From positions 156,855-220,854 of the forward strand of contig NZ_JAPDKN010000002.1 of the NCBI RefSeq assembly GCF_026163565.1: a stretch of 64,000 bases of DNA. Reading direction: 5' to 3'. Under the pieces are notes generated by a model, which was not told the origin of the DNA, made no database searches, and saw nothing but the letters and a program-made list of their open reading frames with translations. The stretch is from Chryseobacterium sp. YIM B08800 (GTDB lineage: Bacteria > Bacteroidota > Bacteroidia > Flavobacteriales > Weeksellaceae). The number at the start of each line of letters is the position of its first letter. Position 1 is the first letter of the stretch. Of this stretch, positions 44,114 to 52,872 are shown one piece after another. A program made the translations under genes and the position numbers.

Positions 44114-45460
44114 ATGAAAAAAGTTTTGACGGTTGTTTTGGGATTAGCCTTTATAGGATTAAATGCTCAGCAGAAATGGTCTTTGCGTGAATGTGTAGAC
44201 TACGCAGTAAAGCACAATCTTCAGGTGATTCAGAATGAATATTCAAAACAGATTCAGGATTCTAATCTTAAAATTGCCCAGAGAAATTACCTTCCTTCGG
44301 TAAATGCGAGCATGGGAAATAATGTCAGTTTCGGGCAGGCTTCTTTAGGAACCACAAGTATTCGAAACGATCAATTCAGTAATTCGGCAAACATTGGAGC
44401 TGATATTTTAATTTACAATAATGGAAGGCTTGAAAAAACAATCAGGAAATCTCAGTTTGATGTAGAGGCAAGTCAATATGATATTGAAACCATTAAAAAT
44501 GATATTTCGCTTCAGATTGCTCAGCAATACTTAACAACCTTGCTCAACAAAGAGATTGTGAAAATTTCTCAAAGCGCGGTAGACAATGCAAAAAAACAAT
44601 TTGATAGAGCAAAAATAACTACAGAAGTAGGTACAACGGCTCAAACAATTGTTGCAGAAGCAGAAGCAGCTTGGGCAAGAGAAAAACAAAATTTAAAGAC
44701 AGCCGAAATCAATGTAGGAAGAAGTCTGTTTGCTTTGGCACAATTGCTTCAGTTAAAAGACTACAAAGATTTTGATGTGGAAGATGTGGAAGTTGATGAT
44801 AAATTAACTCCTCAATTATTTTCTGTAGATGATGTTTTAAATTTAGCCTACGAAAATCAACCCCAAATAAAAGCAGCACAAAGCAGAATAAAATCTGCAG
44901 AAGCTCAAACAGAAGTTACTAAAACAGCATTTTGGCCTACGCTTACTGCGAGTGTAGGGGTTGGAACTTTTTATAGGAATTTATTGAATACAGATAATGC
45001 AGGGTATGACCAATTTGGAAATGCCACCAAAGAGCCTGGTTTTTTCCAGCAGTACAAAGATAACTTTGGGCAGCAAGGTGGGATCAGTTTAAATATTCCT
45101 ATTTTCAATAAAGGAATTACCAAACTTCAGGTAGAGCAGTCAAAAATTAATGAAAATATTGCTAAAACTACTTTAGAACAGCAAAAACAAACTGTAAGGC
45201 AAAGTGTTCAGCAAGCTCAGTTTGACGCAGATGCTAATTATGAAGTGTATCTTGCAGCAGTAGAGGCCGAAAAAAGCACAAAATTGGCTATGGAATTTGC
45301 AGATAAAAGTTATGCAGCGGGTCGTACCACAATTTATGATTTAAATATTGCCCGAAACAATTTTGCCAATGCGCAAGGCTCGGTTCAACAAGCGAAATTT
45401 AATTATCTTTTCAGTCTTAAACTATTGAATTTCTATTCAGGTATTCCGCTAACTTTGTAA
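44114..45460 (+). CDS. TolC-family outer-membrane efflux protein
   Basis: 448 residues: signal peptide MKKVLTVVLGLAFIGLNAQ, then two tandem OEP repeats (about 25-220 and 235-445), each with long amphipathic helices and two barrel strands. The N-terminal WSLRECVDYAVKHNLQV motif is typical. It forms the outer-membrane channel of a tripartite exporter; no inner-membrane pump or adaptor gene is adjacent, so its partner is elsewhere. First gene of a five-gene same-strand run. Confidence 0.9.
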   Translation: MKKVLTVVLGLAFIGLNAQQKWSLRECVDYAVKHNLQVIQNEYSKQIQDSNLKIAQRNYLPSVNASMGNNVSFGQASLGTTSIRNDQFSNSANIGADILIYNNGRLEKTIRKSQFDVEASQYDIETIKNDISLQIAQQYLTTLLNKEIVKISQSAVDNAKKQFDRAKITTEVGTTAQTIVAEAEAAWAREKQNLKTAEINVGRSLFALAQLLQLKDYKDFDVEDVEVDDKLTPQLFSVDDVLNLAYENQPQIKAAQSRIKSAEAQTEVTKTAFWPTLTASVGVGTFYRNLLNTDNAGYDQFGNATKEPGFFQQYKDNFGQQGGISLNIPIFNKGITKLQVEQSKINENIAKTTLEQQKQTVRQSVQQAQFDADANYEVYLAAVEAEKSTKLAMEFADKSYAAGRTTIYDLNIARNNFANAQGSVQQAKFNYLFSLKLLNFYSGIPLTL

Positions 45461-45461
45461 A

Positions 45462-46052
45462 ATGTCTATTCAGTCTTTAGAAAAATATTTGCCTCAAAAT
45501 ACACTTTCGTATTTACAGAAATGGTTTTCAGATTATTATATTCACATAAAAGTTACTAAAAATCGAAATTCAAAACTTGGAGACTATCGTAAGTTGAGGG
45601 ATAATTCGCACGAAATTACCATCAATTCTACATTAGTTCCTCAGCTTTTCTTTTTCGTATTAACCCACGAATTGGCGCATCTTATTGCCTTCGAAAAATT
45701 CGGAAGAAGAATTGCTCCACACGGGAACGAATGGAAACATACTTTCAGAGAAATGCTTTTGGAAAGCGTGGATGTTTACGATGAAGATCTGAAGCCGATT
45801 ATGACTAAGTTTTCACGGTCTCCAAAAGCAAATTTTATGGCGAGCCCGGATCTTGTAAAATATTTTCATATTGATAATCAGAATGATGATGAGGTTTTTA
45901 TTGAGAAGCTTAAAAAGGGCGAAAACTTCATCTATAGGGAACAAAAGTATTTATTGGAGGGTCTGATTAAAAAAAACTATCTTTGTATGAATCTGGCTAC
46001 AGGAAGAAAGTATGCTTTCAAACCTTTGGCGAGAGTTAAAAAATGCAGTTAA
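45462..46052 (+). CDS. SprT-like zinc metalloprotease-fold protein
   Basis: 196 residues. Zinc motif HELAHLIAFEKFG with the later histidine in PHGNEWKHTF, typical of the SprT/Spartan group. The C-terminal half (EQKYLLEGLIKKNYLCMNLATGRKYAF) replaces the usual zinc ribbon: only one cysteine pair-like position is left. Function unknown in bacteria. It starts 1 bp after tolC. Confidence 0.85.
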   Translation: MSIQSLEKYLPQNTLSYLQKWFSDYYIHIKVTKNRNSKLGDYRKLRDNSHEITINSTLVPQLFFFVLTHELAHLIAFEKFGRRIAPHGNEWKHTFREMLLESVDVYDEDLKPIMTKFSRSPKANFMASPDLVKYFHIDNQNDDEVFIEKLKKGENFIYREQKYLLEGLIKKNYLCMNLATGRKYAFKPLARVKKCS

Positions 46053-46054
46053 AT

Positions 46055-47134
46055 ATGTCAAAATCAGATAAATACTGTGTGATTATGGCGGGAGGAATCG
46101 GTAGTAGATTCTGGCCTCTGAGCACACAGAAATTTCCCAAACAATTTCAGGATATTTTAGGAACGGGTCGTACCATGATTCAGCAGACTTATGACAGAAT
46201 CAGTAAGGTTATTCCTAAAGAAAACATATTTGTAATTACCAACAAAGAGTATGTAGCGCTTTCTCATCAGCAATTACCAGAAATTCCTGAGGATAATGTA
46301 GTGGGCGAACCTTTGATGAAAAATACGGCTGCGTGTAATCTTTATATGGCAAATAAAATTGCTGAAATTAATCCTGATGCTACAATGATTGTGCTTCCTG
46401 CAGATCATTTAATCTTAAAAGAAGACGTTTTTTTAGAGAAAGTAGAATTGGCTTTCAGTATTGCTTCTACTCATGATTACTTGGTGACTTTAGGAATTAC
46501 ACCAACAAGACCAGATACAGGTTACGGATATATCCAATTTGTAGAGAAAAAAGATTCAGACTATTATAAAGTTAAAACTTTTACGGAAAAACCTATTCTT
46601 GAAATTGCCAAAAGTTTCCTTGAAAGCGGAGATTTCCTTTGGAATGCAGGAATTTTTATCTGGAATGTAAAATCTATTCATAAAGCTTTTGATATGTTTC
46701 TTCCGGATATGACTCAGCAGTTTATGGCTTGCGAATACAATGCCGAAGCTGAGGTAAGCTGTATAGAACTTATTTATCCTAAAATTCAAAAAATATCAAT
46801 CGATAACGGGATTTTAGAAAAAGCTAAAAATGTATATGTAATTCCAGCTGATTTAGGCTGGAGCGATCTCGGAACCTGGACTTCGGTTTTCGAAAACAGC
46901 GACAGAGACGAAAATGAAAATGCAGTCAATATCAAAACAGCGCTTACTTACGATTCTACAGGAAATATTATTCATGTGAAAAATAATAAGGCAGTTGTGA
47001 TAGACGGTTTAAAAGATTTTATCGTTGTAGATACAGATAAAGTACTTTTAATCTGCCCAAGAGAGCATGATCAGCAGATTAAAGAATACGTTTTAGATTT
47101 AAAAAGCCTTAAAAAAGGAGAGAAATTTATGTAA
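46055..47134 (+). CDS. manC: Mannose-1-phosphate guanylyltransferase
   Basis: Makes GDP-mannose from mannose-1-phosphate and GTP, cytosolic; GDP-mannose feeds surface polysaccharide synthesis. 359 residues from ATG 46055; an ATG at 46043 would overlap the previous gene by 10 bp. Signature MAGGIGSRFWPLSTQKFPKQF, FTEKP and GWSDLGTW are present. The phosphomannose-isomerase half of bifunctional enzymes is absent. Confidence 0.93.
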   Translation: MSKSDKYCVIMAGGIGSRFWPLSTQKFPKQFQDILGTGRTMIQQTYDRISKVIPKENIFVITNKEYVALSHQQLPEIPEDNVVGEPLMKNTAACNLYMANKIAEINPDATMIVLPADHLILKEDVFLEKVELAFSIASTHDYLVTLGITPTRPDTGYGYIQFVEKKDSDYYKVKTFTEKPILEIAKSFLESGDFLWNAGIFIWNVKSIHKAFDMFLPDMTQQFMACEYNAEAEVSCIELIYPKIQKISIDNGILEKAKNVYVIPADLGWSDLGTWTSVFENSDRDENENAVNIKTALTYDSTGNIIHVKNNKAVVIDGLKDFIVVDTDKVLLICPREHDQQIKEYVLDLKSLKKGEKFM

Positions 47135-47167
47135 ATATTGGCATAGTTTCTGTCCGTATTTCAAACT

Positions 47168-47830
47168 ATGAAAAAAATTACAACACTTACTTTTCTTTTT
47201 TTCTTTTTGGGAATCTCTGTTTTTTCTCAGGAAAAGAAAAAATTCTCAAATATTGATACCGTTTTGGGAAAAATTGTTCCCAATAGCAAAGTTGATTTTT
47301 GGGTATTGGTTAATAACAAATATGGCAAAAATAGGGAAGTAAAAGTCTCGGGAACTAAGCAGGATTATCTTCCTCAATTTGTTGGATTTAATTTCAGACC
47401 GGGTGAAGAAAGTTTTTATTATATTGTTTCTTCTGTAGGAGGCAAAATAAGTTATTTAACAGATCTAAAGGAATTAAAAGAGTTTATCGGAAAGGTTGAT
47501 AACGCCGAAGAAGCTGCATTGTCTGCTGTTTTAGATGGTTATTTAATCGATGAGCAATTTGTGGATGTTGCTGCCAATTATTATACAGATGCTACAAATT
47601 ATTACTTAGATCTTGGGAAAATTACCTCAAAAGAGTGTCCTTATCAGAAAACACATTTTACATTAACGGTTAATAAATCTACTGGTGTAGTTTCGAATAT
47701 TAAAGATAACGGAACATACATCGAGGTTTATACTAAAAACTGTACAAATAATCCACGTCTTTTAAAAATAGAAAAGAAAGAAGAACCTAAAGATGACCCA
47801 AAAAAACAACCCGCCAAAAAAAGAAAATAA
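47168..47830 (+). CDS. Exported protein of unknown function with basic tail
   Basis: 220 residues: signal peptide MKKITTLTFLFFFLGISVFSQ, a mixed alpha/beta body, and a Lys/Pro-rich C-terminus (EPKDDPKKQPAKKRK). A single late cysteine pair (ECPYQK, KNCTNN) could form a disulfide. No family recognised. Its last 38 bp are shared with the next gene in another frame. Confidence 0.75.
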   Translation: MKKITTLTFLFFFLGISVFSQEKKKFSNIDTVLGKIVPNSKVDFWVLVNNKYGKNREVKVSGTKQDYLPQFVGFNFRPGEESFYYIVSSVGGKISYLTDLKELKEFIGKVDNAEEAALSAVLDGYLIDEQFVDVAANYYTDATNYYLDLGKITSKECPYQKTHFTLTVNKSTGVVSNIKDNGTYIEVYTKNCTNNPRLLKIEKKEEPKDDPKKQPAKKRK

Positions 47831-48332
47831 TTTCTACGAAACAGAAAGGCTTTTAATTCGACCTGTTTCTGTAGATGATGCTGATATTATTTTTCAGCTT
47901 TATAATATGCCTAATTTTATAAAGTTTATTGGAAATAAGCACATCAATTCTCTTTCTGATGCCGAAAATTACATTAAATCCAAGTTTTTACCACAAATTG
48001 AAAAGCTTGGTTTCGGAAATTATATTCTTGTTTTAAAAGAAGGAAATCAGAAAATCGGAAGTGTGGGAATTTTCGAAAGAGAAGGTTTAGACGTTGCAGA
48101 TATCGGGTTTTCTGTCCTTGAAAAATTTGAAGGTAAAGGTTTAATGTTTGAAGCCTCTCAAAAAATAAAATCTGTCGGTATGGATAATTTTGGCTTAAAT
48201 AAAATTTCTGCCATTACCTCAAAAGACAATTTTTCTTCTCAAAAATTAATCGAAAGATTAGGTTTAAAATTCCAAAAATATGTAACGCTTCCCAATGAAG
48301 ATGAAGAGTTGATGTATTACGAAACAGAATAA
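47793..48332 (+). CDS. RimJ/RimL-type GNAT acetyltransferase
   Basis: 179 residues. FYETERLLIRPVSVDDADII opens the fold, followed by IGSVGIFEREGLDVADIGFSV and the CoA-binding KFEGKGLMFEA, then SSQKLIERLGLKFQKY. The substrate is unknown; relatives acetylate protein N-termini or small amines. ATG 47793 lies inside the preceding gene; the recognised fold begins 15 residues later, so the overlap may be only in a floppy N-terminus. Confidence 0.85.
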   Translation: MTQKNNPPKKENNFYETERLLIRPVSVDDADIIFQLYNMPNFIKFIGNKHINSLSDAENYIKSKFLPQIEKLGFGNYILVLKEGNQKIGSVGIFEREGLDVADIGFSVLEKFEGKGLMFEASQKIKSVGMDNFGLNKISAITSKDNFSSQKLIERLGLKFQKYVTLPNEDEELMYYETE

Positions 48333-48344
48333 CGAAATACTAAA

Positions 48345-48419
48345 ATCACAAATGTTTTCAGGAAAAAACACAAAATATTTATGAAATTAGTGAAAACATT
48401 CGTGAAAATCTGTGTTTAA
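48345..48419. repeat. Hairpin repeat between convergent genes
   Basis: Inverted arms CACAAATGTTTTCA / TGAAAACATTCGTG (48345-48358 and 48391-48404), then AAAATCTGTGTTT, of the same style as the CACAGATT elements. It may also end both transcripts. Confidence 0.5.
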
Positions 48420-48421
48420 AT

Positions 48422-48868
48422 TTATTCTAAAATCTGTGCTGCGGCCGTTTTAGAAGTCACCTTTTCAATAACTCTCGTGCAAATTCCTTTTTCATCGAAA
48501 ATAAAAGTAGTTCTCACTATTCCCATATAAGTTTTACCAAAAGTTTTTTTCTCCTGCCAAACCCCGAATTTCTCGATGATATCACGATTTTCGTCGGCAA
48601 TCAAATCATAAGGAAAGGCAAATTTGCTGTGAAAGTTCTTTTGCTTTTTTACAGTATCTCCGCTGATCCCTAAAAGCTGAAATCCTGCTTTTTCCAATTG
48701 CGAATAATTATCGCTCAAATTGCACGCTTCTACAGTACAGGTTGGAGTGTTCGCCTGCGGATAAAAGAAAATAACTAATTTTTTTCCGAGTAACTTTTCA
48801 GAATTAATTGTTTCTCCGTCCTGATTTATTCCTTCAAATTGTGGTAATTGGTCTCCAACTTTCAGCAT
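48422..48868 (-). CDS. bcp: Thioredoxin-dependent thiol peroxidase Bcp (PrxQ)
   Basis: Reduces hydrogen and organic peroxides with thioredoxin, cytosolic. 148 residues. The peroxidatic cysteine is in TPTCTVEACNL, with the resolving cysteine five residues later as in PrxQ-type enzymes. FFYPQANTP replaces the more usual YPKDxTP. Divergent with nth; their promoters overlap. Confidence 0.94.
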   Translation of the reverse strand: MLKVGDQLPQFEGINQDGETINSEKLLGKKLVIFFYPQANTPTCTVEACNLSDNYSQLEKAGFQLLGISGDTVKKQKNFHSKFAFPYDLIADENRDIIEKFGVWQEKKTFGKTYMGIVRTTFIFDEKGICTRVIEKVTSKTAAAQILE

Positions 48869-48875
48869 AATGATT

Positions 48876-48893
48876 TATTTTTGTTCAAATTTA
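48876..48893. promoter_or_regulatory. Overlapping divergent -7 elements of nth and bcp
   Basis: TATTTTTG (48876-48883, plus) and TAAATTTG (48893-48886, minus) both fit TAnnTTTG and lie 2 bp apart in a 33-bp gap; on the minus strand a TTG stands 20 bp upstream. Confidence 0.55.
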
Positions 48894-48901
48894 ATGGTTA
48901 A

Positions 48902-49531
48902 ATGACAAAAAAGCAAAGAGCCGCACTCGTTCAGGAAGAATTAGAAAAGTTATATCCTGTTGTTCCTATTTTTTTAGATCATACAGATGTTTATACTCTA
49001 ATGGTTGCTGTTGCCCTTTCTGCACAAACTACTGATAAGAAGGTAAATGAGGTAACTCCCGAACTTTTCGCTGTAGCAGGAACACCGCAAAGAATGGCTA
49101 AACTGGAGGATTTTGAAATTAAAGAACTCATCAAAGAAATCGGACTTTCTAATACAAAAGCTAAGAATCTGAAAAAAATGGCAGAGCAACTTTTGGAAAA
49201 ACATAACGGGATTGTCCCTCAAACGTATGAAGAACTTGAAGAATTGGCAGGAGTGGGGCACAAAACAGCTTCTGTAGTGATGAGTCAGGGCTTTGGATTT
49301 CCTGCTTTTCCCGTCGATACGCACATTCACAGACTGATGACGCAATGGAAGCTCACTTCCGGAAAAAATGTCGTAGAAACTGAGAAAGATGCAAAAAAAT
49401 TATGGAAAGAAGAGTTTTGGAATAAACTTCACTTACAGATTATTTTCTATGGCCGAGAATATTCTCCGGCAAGAGGAAAAGGCGAGAAAGATTTTATTAC
49501 AAAAATGTTGTTCGAAGAAAAAGATAAATAA
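48902..49531 (+). CDS. nth: Endonuclease III-type DNA glycosylase lacking the iron-sulfur cluster
   Basis: A base-excision repair glycosylase/AP lyase for oxidised pyrimidines. 209 residues. Helix-hairpin-helix ELAGVGHKTASVVM with catalytic lysine and VDTHIHRL with catalytic aspartate are intact. The C-terminal CX6CX2CX5C cluster loop of E. coli Nth is absent: the region reads YGREYSPARGKGEKDF, with no cysteine. I recall cluster-free Nth in other Flavobacteria. Divergent from bcp. Confidence 0.92.
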   Translation: MTKKQRAALVQEELEKLYPVVPIFLDHTDVYTLMVAVALSAQTTDKKVNEVTPELFAVAGTPQRMAKLEDFEIKELIKEIGLSNTKAKNLKKMAEQLLEKHNGIVPQTYEELEELAGVGHKTASVVMSQGFGFPAFPVDTHIHRLMTQWKLTSGKNVVETEKDAKKLWKEEFWNKLHLQIIFYGREYSPARGKGEKDFITKMLFEEKDK

Positions 49532-49540
49532 TATAACAGC

Positions 49541-49612
49541 CGCAAAATTCCCCTCCATTGGAGGGGTGGCGAAAATTCGCAAGAATTTTTGACGGGGTGG
49601 TTAAATAATAAA
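49541..49612. repeat. Repeat family D copy 1
   Basis: CCCCTCC / GGAGGGG hairpin followed by TGGCGAAAATTCG...TTTTTGACGGGGTGG. The same type recurs at 50.09 kb, at the other end of the DinB gene. Confidence 0.6.
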
Positions 49613-49626
49613 TAGTTTTTAAAAAA

Positions 49627-50073
49627 TCACTCAACATCCAACAACCTCCTATGATAGTTGATCTGCCCCAAATGATAACCCAAATGCCCAAACAAATGAA
49701 TCAGAAAATATTCTGTAGTCATTTTATAGCCTAAAGCTTCAATAGGATATTCTTTTTTTAGATCTTCCTCAGAAACTTTATCAAGTGAAGAATGTATCAC
49801 CTCAATGGTTTTTTCAATTTTCTCAATCAATTCCGTTCTCGGAACATTCTTTAATGAAAATTCAAGCTCTCTGTTTCTTACATACCCTGAATTTCCCAAT
49901 ATTGATCCAATAAAATGATTGATATTTCCAACCAAATGAAGCGCTAAATTTCCTGCAGAATTGAGAATGTTTTTATCAATTTTCCAGATGTTTTCTTCGT
50001 TTTGATAGGCTTCTATTTCTTTTTTTAATTGATTTAAATCTCTTGTGAATAATGATTTTATACTTTCTGTCAT
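49627..50073 (-). CDS. DinB-family protein
   Basis: 148 residues, four-helix bundle. The family's metal histidines can be placed in LALHLVGNINHFIG and at IHLFGHLGYHLGQINYHRRLL. DinB-like proteins are often thiol transferases or of unknown role; this one resembles the DUF1572-type subgroup. Flanked by two copies of a GGGG-rich repeat. Confidence 0.8.
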   Translation of the reverse strand: MTESIKSLFTRDLNQLKKEIEAYQNEENIWKIDKNILNSAGNLALHLVGNINHFIGSILGNSGYVRNRELEFSLKNVPRTELIEKIEKTIEVIHSSLDKVSEEDLKKEYPIEALGYKMTTEYFLIHLFGHLGYHLGQINYHRRLLDVE

Positions 50074-50089
50074 AATTTTAGTTTTATTA

Positions 50090-50145
50090 AATTCTCCTTC
50101 CTTGAAGGGGTGGATTTTTGTGAAACAAAAAGACGGGGTAGTTAA
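50090..50145. repeat. Repeat family D copy 2
   Basis: CTCCTTCCTTGAAGGGGTGGATTTTT, then TTTTGTGAAACAAAA and AGACGGGGTAGTT; same orientation as copy 1. Confidence 0.55.
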
Positions 50146-50187
50146 CTAACAAATCAAAATTAAGAAAAATCAATATTCCGAGTAATT

Positions 50188-50739
50188 TTATTTTACTAAA
50201 GCTCTAAAATATCCTATGAAATCTTTTGTGAAATTTTCTACTTTTGTATTATAATCTATAAAACCATAAACAGTGTCGTTTTTCTGAAAACTATTGTTAT
50301 TAAGCACTAATTTTTGATAAACAGGTTTCGTCTTCATAAATTTTATTTCGCCATGTAAGGTTTTAGGGTCAATATCTTTAATGAAAAAATGATCATCAAA
50401 TACTTTGATTAAAACTCCATTTCCATAAAGGCCATTATTGTTATTAAGTAAAATCTCCAAGGTGTCATTTTTTGAAACAGCGTTGCATTTATATTTATCG
50501 GTTTGAAATAAAACTGTGGTCTGAATAATATAAGCCGTTCTAGTTTTACTTTCTAATTTTTCCTTTTTATAAAGTTTCAGTTCAGGATATTTTGATAACA
50601 ATTTAATAGTGTCATTTTGTGGAAGATTTTTATCAATGACAAATTTTTCAAAAGACTGTTCGGCTTTCTTCTCTTTTTTGCAGCTTACAATTGATAAACA
50701 GAAAATTAAAATGAATATAAAATATAAAGTTCGTTTCAT
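50188..50739 (-). CDS. Lipoprotein of unknown function
   Basis: 183 residues. Signal peptide with lipobox SIVSC (Cys20) followed by a lysine-rich linker, so an envelope lipoprotein. The body is predicted mostly beta (TAYIIQTTVLFQTDKYKCNAV, TLEILLNNNNGLYGNGVLIKVF). No family recognised. Confidence 0.75.
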   Translation of the reverse strand: MKRTLYFIFILIFCLSIVSCKKEKKAEQSFEKFVIDKNLPQNDTIKLLSKYPELKLYKKEKLESKTRTAYIIQTTVLFQTDKYKCNAVSKNDTLEILLNNNNGLYGNGVLIKVFDDHFFIKDIDPKTLHGEIKFMKTKPVYQKLVLNNNSFQKNDTVYGFIDYNTKVENFTKDFIGYFRALVK

Positions 50740-50762
50740 GATTTTGTTTAAACAAATCTAAA

Positions 50763-50795
50763 ACAAAAAAGCCACGAAAAATTAATTCGTGGCTT
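50763..50795 (-). terminator. Terminator of the DUF885 gene
   Basis: Perfect 10-bp stem AAGCCACGAA / TTCGTGGCTT (50769-50778 and 50786-50795); the A-run to its left is a T-run on the minus strand. Confidence 0.85.
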
Positions 50796-50839
50796 CTATA
50801 ATTTAATGAGAAAATTTTCTCTGTAATTTTAGGTTAAAC

Positions 50840-52636
50840 TTACTTCTGCTTCGTCGCCCAAAGCTTCATTTTTCTGTTTAAAACATCCAAAGGAAGACAA
50901 CCCTGGCTCAAAACTTCATCATGGAATTTTGCCAGATTAAATTTATCGCCCAATTCTTTCTGGTATTTTTCTCTCAGTTCTCTGATTCTTAAAGACCCAA
51001 TTTTGTAACCTAAAGCTTGTCCGGGCATTGCCATATATCTTTCAACTTCTGCAGTTGCGCCAGCTTCATCATAGGCAATATTGCTTAGGAAATAAGTAAT
51101 AGCGTCTTCTCTTGTCATTTTTCCGGTATGAATTCCGGTGTCAACGACCAAACGTACTGCACGAAGCATCTGATCGCTCAAATAACCCATTTTTTGGTAA
51201 GGATCTGTGTACAACCCGAATTCCGGACCTAAAGTTTCGCAATAATGCGCCCAACCTTCACCATAAGCTCCAAACCAGCCGAATCTCATGAATTTTGGAA
51301 GTTTTGTATTTTCTTGTTGCAGAGAAACCTGATAATGATGTCCCGGAATCGCTTCGTGTAAGAAAAGAGATTCCATTCCTGAAGTAACGTTGAATTTTGA
51401 CGGATCAGGAAGTGGCATATAGAAAATTCCTGGTCTTTTTCCATCGGGAGTTCCCTGGATGTATTCTGCGCTTGCGCTTGCTTCTCTGAATTTTTCGGTC
51501 TGTCTGATTTCAAATTTAGTCTTTGGCGTTACGCTGAACATTGTTTTTAGCTTTGGAGTTATTTTAGCTAAAATCCCGTTGAAACCATCCAAAACTTCTT
51601 TTGAGGTTTTGTAAGGCATTGCTTTAGGATCTGTTTTTACAGAATTGATAAATTCCTCAAGCGTTCCTTTGAAACCAACTTGTTGTTTTACCTTTTCCAT
51701 TTCACCACGTAACATGGCAACTTGCTGTAGACCAATTTTATTGATTTCTTCAGGTGTTTTGTTGGTTGTTGTCCAGCTTTTAGCATAATATCTGTAAATA
51801 TTGTCTCCTTTAGGAAGGCTGTTGTAACCGTCTGTTTCTCTGGATTTAGGCAAATATTCTTTTTCTAAAAACTCGCCCATTTTTGTATACGCTGGAATGA
51901 TATTTTTTGTAATCGCCTCTTTATACAGTTTGGTAAGTTTTTCTTTTTGTTCTTTGCTGAAGCTCTTTGGAAAATTTTTTATAGGTCCGTAGAAAATATT
52001 CTTTTCAAAATCTGGTGTGATGATTTCTTCAGCTTTCATTTGGGGAATCATTTTTACCACTAATTTTCTTGGGAGAACGAATTTGTTGTTTATTCCTTCA
52101 CGGAAATTATCTGCAGCAGCATTCATCCACTCCGGGAATTTTTCCATTCTTTTTAACCAGTCTTCATAATCTTTTTCTGTGTTGAAAGGCTGACTTCCTT
52201 GTCCGCTTCCATACAAAGGAAAGTTTAATGGTAAGCCTGTAAACTGGCTGAAAGGAATATATTCAGGATGATAAGCGTAAGCTTCAATTTTATCTTTTAA
52301 AGTATAATCTAAAACATCATAAACCACTTTGTCTTCATCTGAAAGGCTTTTGTAATCTACATTTTCAAGCTGTTTTTGGATGGAGTTATAAAAAGCAATT
52401 TCTCCCAAAATAAAATCTTTATCAATATTGATCGGAAGCTGGTCGTTGTACCTCAAGTCTCCTTGTGAAGTGGCTTCTAAAGGATAAAGCTTCAGATATT
52501 GCTCATAATAATTAGACGCAATAGAATCTATATTGGTTGGCGTAACTTTCGTTAATGGTGAATCTGATTTTTTGCAAGATGAGATGCTCACCGCCAAGCC
52601 GAGACCGATTATGGTTTTAAATAAAATATTTTTCAT
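50840..52636 (-). CDS. DUF885-family lipoprotein, probable zinc peptidase
   Basis: 598 residues. Lipobox SISSC (Cys21) predicts envelope anchoring. The DUF885 core has the metal-like motif FLHEAIPGHHYQVSLQQ and downstream GEGWAHYCETLGPEFGLYTDP, with a glutamate expected as third ligand. The family is considered metallopeptidase-like; the substrate is unknown. It appears monocistronic with its own terminator. Confidence 0.88.
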   Translation of the reverse strand: MKNILFKTIIGLGLAVSISSCKKSDSPLTKVTPTNIDSIASNYYEQYLKLYPLEATSQGDLRYNDQLPINIDKDFILGEIAFYNSIQKQLENVDYKSLSDEDKVVYDVLDYTLKDKIEAYAYHPEYIPFSQFTGLPLNFPLYGSGQGSQPFNTEKDYEDWLKRMEKFPEWMNAAADNFREGINNKFVLPRKLVVKMIPQMKAEEIITPDFEKNIFYGPIKNFPKSFSKEQKEKLTKLYKEAITKNIIPAYTKMGEFLEKEYLPKSRETDGYNSLPKGDNIYRYYAKSWTTTNKTPEEINKIGLQQVAMLRGEMEKVKQQVGFKGTLEEFINSVKTDPKAMPYKTSKEVLDGFNGILAKITPKLKTMFSVTPKTKFEIRQTEKFREASASAEYIQGTPDGKRPGIFYMPLPDPSKFNVTSGMESLFLHEAIPGHHYQVSLQQENTKLPKFMRFGWFGAYGEGWAHYCETLGPEFGLYTDPYQKMGYLSDQMLRAVRLVVDTGIHTGKMTREDAITYFLSNIAYDEAGATAEVERYMAMPGQALGYKIGSLRIRELREKYQKELGDKFNLAKFHDEVLSQGCLPLDVLNRKMKLWATKQK

Positions 52637-52816
52637 AGATAATCTTTACTTTTTATTTGTAAGATGAAATACAATGGTTGTTACAAAATTTTGTTTCAGC
52701 ATTTTATTCAAACGAATAAATAACAAAAATAACCAATATTGTACATCAAATTTGTTTTAAATGTAGATTTTAATAAAAATAATTTTCAAAACATTTTTCA
52801 GATTCGTACAATTTTT

Positions 52817-52824
52817 TATCTTTG
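52817..52824 (+). promoter_or_regulatory. -7 element for the acidic 153-residue protein
   Basis: TATCTTTG matches TAnnTTTG, 48 bp before the ATG at 52873. Confidence 0.5.
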
Positions 52825-52872
52825 CCTAAAGCATTTAACAATCATAGTATTACAGCTCTTTTTTAAGAAATA

